A stretch of 64,000 nt of DNA from Shimia abyssi. Lineage in GTDB: Bacteria; Pseudomonadota; Alphaproteobacteria; Rhodobacterales; Rhodobacteraceae. Shown one piece after another: positions 63,832 through 64,000 of the stretch. A program made the translations under genes and the position numbers. The stretch spans positions 62,001 through 126,000 of the forward strand of contig NZ_PYGJ01000010.1 in NCBI RefSeq assembly GCF_003014475.1. Direction: 5' to 3'. The first letter of the stretch is position 1, and each line of letters opens with the position of its first letter. Below the pieces are notes generated by a model. That model had not been told where the DNA came from and searched no databases. It worked only from the letters and a program-made list of their open reading frames with translations.

Positions 63832-63857
63832 GGTGACGATAACACCTCTTTTCTTTT
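63831..63857 (+). terminator. Intrinsic terminator after the RTX gene
   Basis: AGGTG and CACCT pair across a 7-nt loop directly after the stop codon, followed by a T-rich run (CTTTTCTTTT). It should isolate the RTX transcript from rpsO. The following gap 63858-63977 contains the rpsO leader and no other feature I can name. Confidence 0.65.
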
Positions 63858-63977
63858 ACTCAGTTTTCACCTATACGCGCGCATCTACCCAACGAATCTT
63901 GCGTAGATTTCTCTAAAGGACCTTGCTGGACGACATCCCGGCCTGAGCCCTAAACCCCTAAGTTCAAGGAGACCCCG

Positions 63978-64000
63978 ATGTCGATTACAGCTGAAGACAA
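63978..64000 (+). CDS. rpsO: 30S ribosomal protein S15 (start only; cut by window edge)
   Basis: The first residues MSITAEDK match the common S15 N terminus MSITAEDKxxVMKEF, with AAGGAG seven bases upstream of ATG 63978. The position after rbfA-truB also fits, since rpsO and pnp usually follow truB in bacteria. Only eight codons are visible. Confidence 0.8.

Noticed and set aside
63978-64000. Transposase or unrelated small frame at the right edge
   Set aside because: MSITAEDK with a strong ribosome site after rbfA-truB fits rpsO directly.

Overview
The window reads as ordinary chromosome of a Rhodobacteraceae (Roseobacter-group, Alphaproteobacteria) bacterium. Support for this comes from a bztABCD amino-acid transporter operon, rpmH-rnpA, a DUF3035/BamF lipoprotein, DUF1674 and ATP12 assembly factors, the rsmB - heparinase-like - purH block and the rbfA-truB-rpsO block. 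The DNA is GC-rich and genes are tightly packed with many 4-bp stop/start overlaps. I see no prophage, insertion sequence, CRISPR array, rRNA operon or integron. One tRNA gene (Arg-ACG) is present.

Layout. 0-5.4 kb: tail of a LytTR regulator, then a cobalamin-riboswitch-led operon DUF1636-btuD-btuF-btuC (minus), an alpha/beta hydrolase and a small membrane protein. 5.4-9.2 kb: tRNA-Arg, an orphan sensor kinase, and a TVP38 membrane protein coupled to a FAD disulfide reductase. 9.3-13 kb: rpmH-rnpA, a nonsense-mutated monooxygenase pseudogene, an unusual phased intergenic repeat, argB, an Fe-S protein overlapping a SixA-like phosphatase. 13-17.8 kb: bztABCD. 17.8-26 kb: ATP12, HAD phosphatase, RluC, CrcB, RarA, DUF3775, RmuC, MutL. 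26-33 kb: class III aminotransferase, a fused 5-oxoprolinase-type enzyme, SulP anion transporter. 33-37 kb: Mn/Zn-type metal ABC transporter behind a promoter with a palindromic operator. 37-41 kb: deoC and a tandem aldehyde dehydrogenase (deoxyribose catabolism). 41-54.8 kb: diguanylate cyclase, DUF3179 protein, methyltransferase, two M16 peptidases, bamF, lspA, purH, heparinase-like protein, rsmB, SDH assembly factor, BadF-type sugar kinase. 55-59 kb: glycine-betaine-type ABC transporter with a fused double permease. 59-64 kb: dapB, rbfA, DUF2233, truB, DUF1643, an RTX calcium-binding protein and the first codons of rpsO.

Most striking non-coding feature: two intergenic copies (about 10.6 and 54.9 kb) of one module. 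In both, a TTAAC box sits exactly 29 bp before an array of 11-bp units starting CGACG, and a TTAACCAyGATTC box follows about 30 bp after the array. One copy has 6 units, the other about 4, and the total length difference matches two units. An 11-bp period is about one helical turn, which suggests a face-of-helix protein-binding element. I do not know a described element with this architecture. Other points of interest: a B12 riboswitch placing DUF1636 at the head of a B12 uptake operon, nested palindromes around the SulP translation start, related strong hairpins at two gene ends, and a rnpA-argB junction without the yidC/yihA genes I would expect there.

Limits: all family assignments come from reading the translated sequence and from memory; no searches were run. 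Start codons were moved from the longest open frame where a Shine-Dalgarno sequence, overlap or family N-terminus argued for it, and this is stated per gene.
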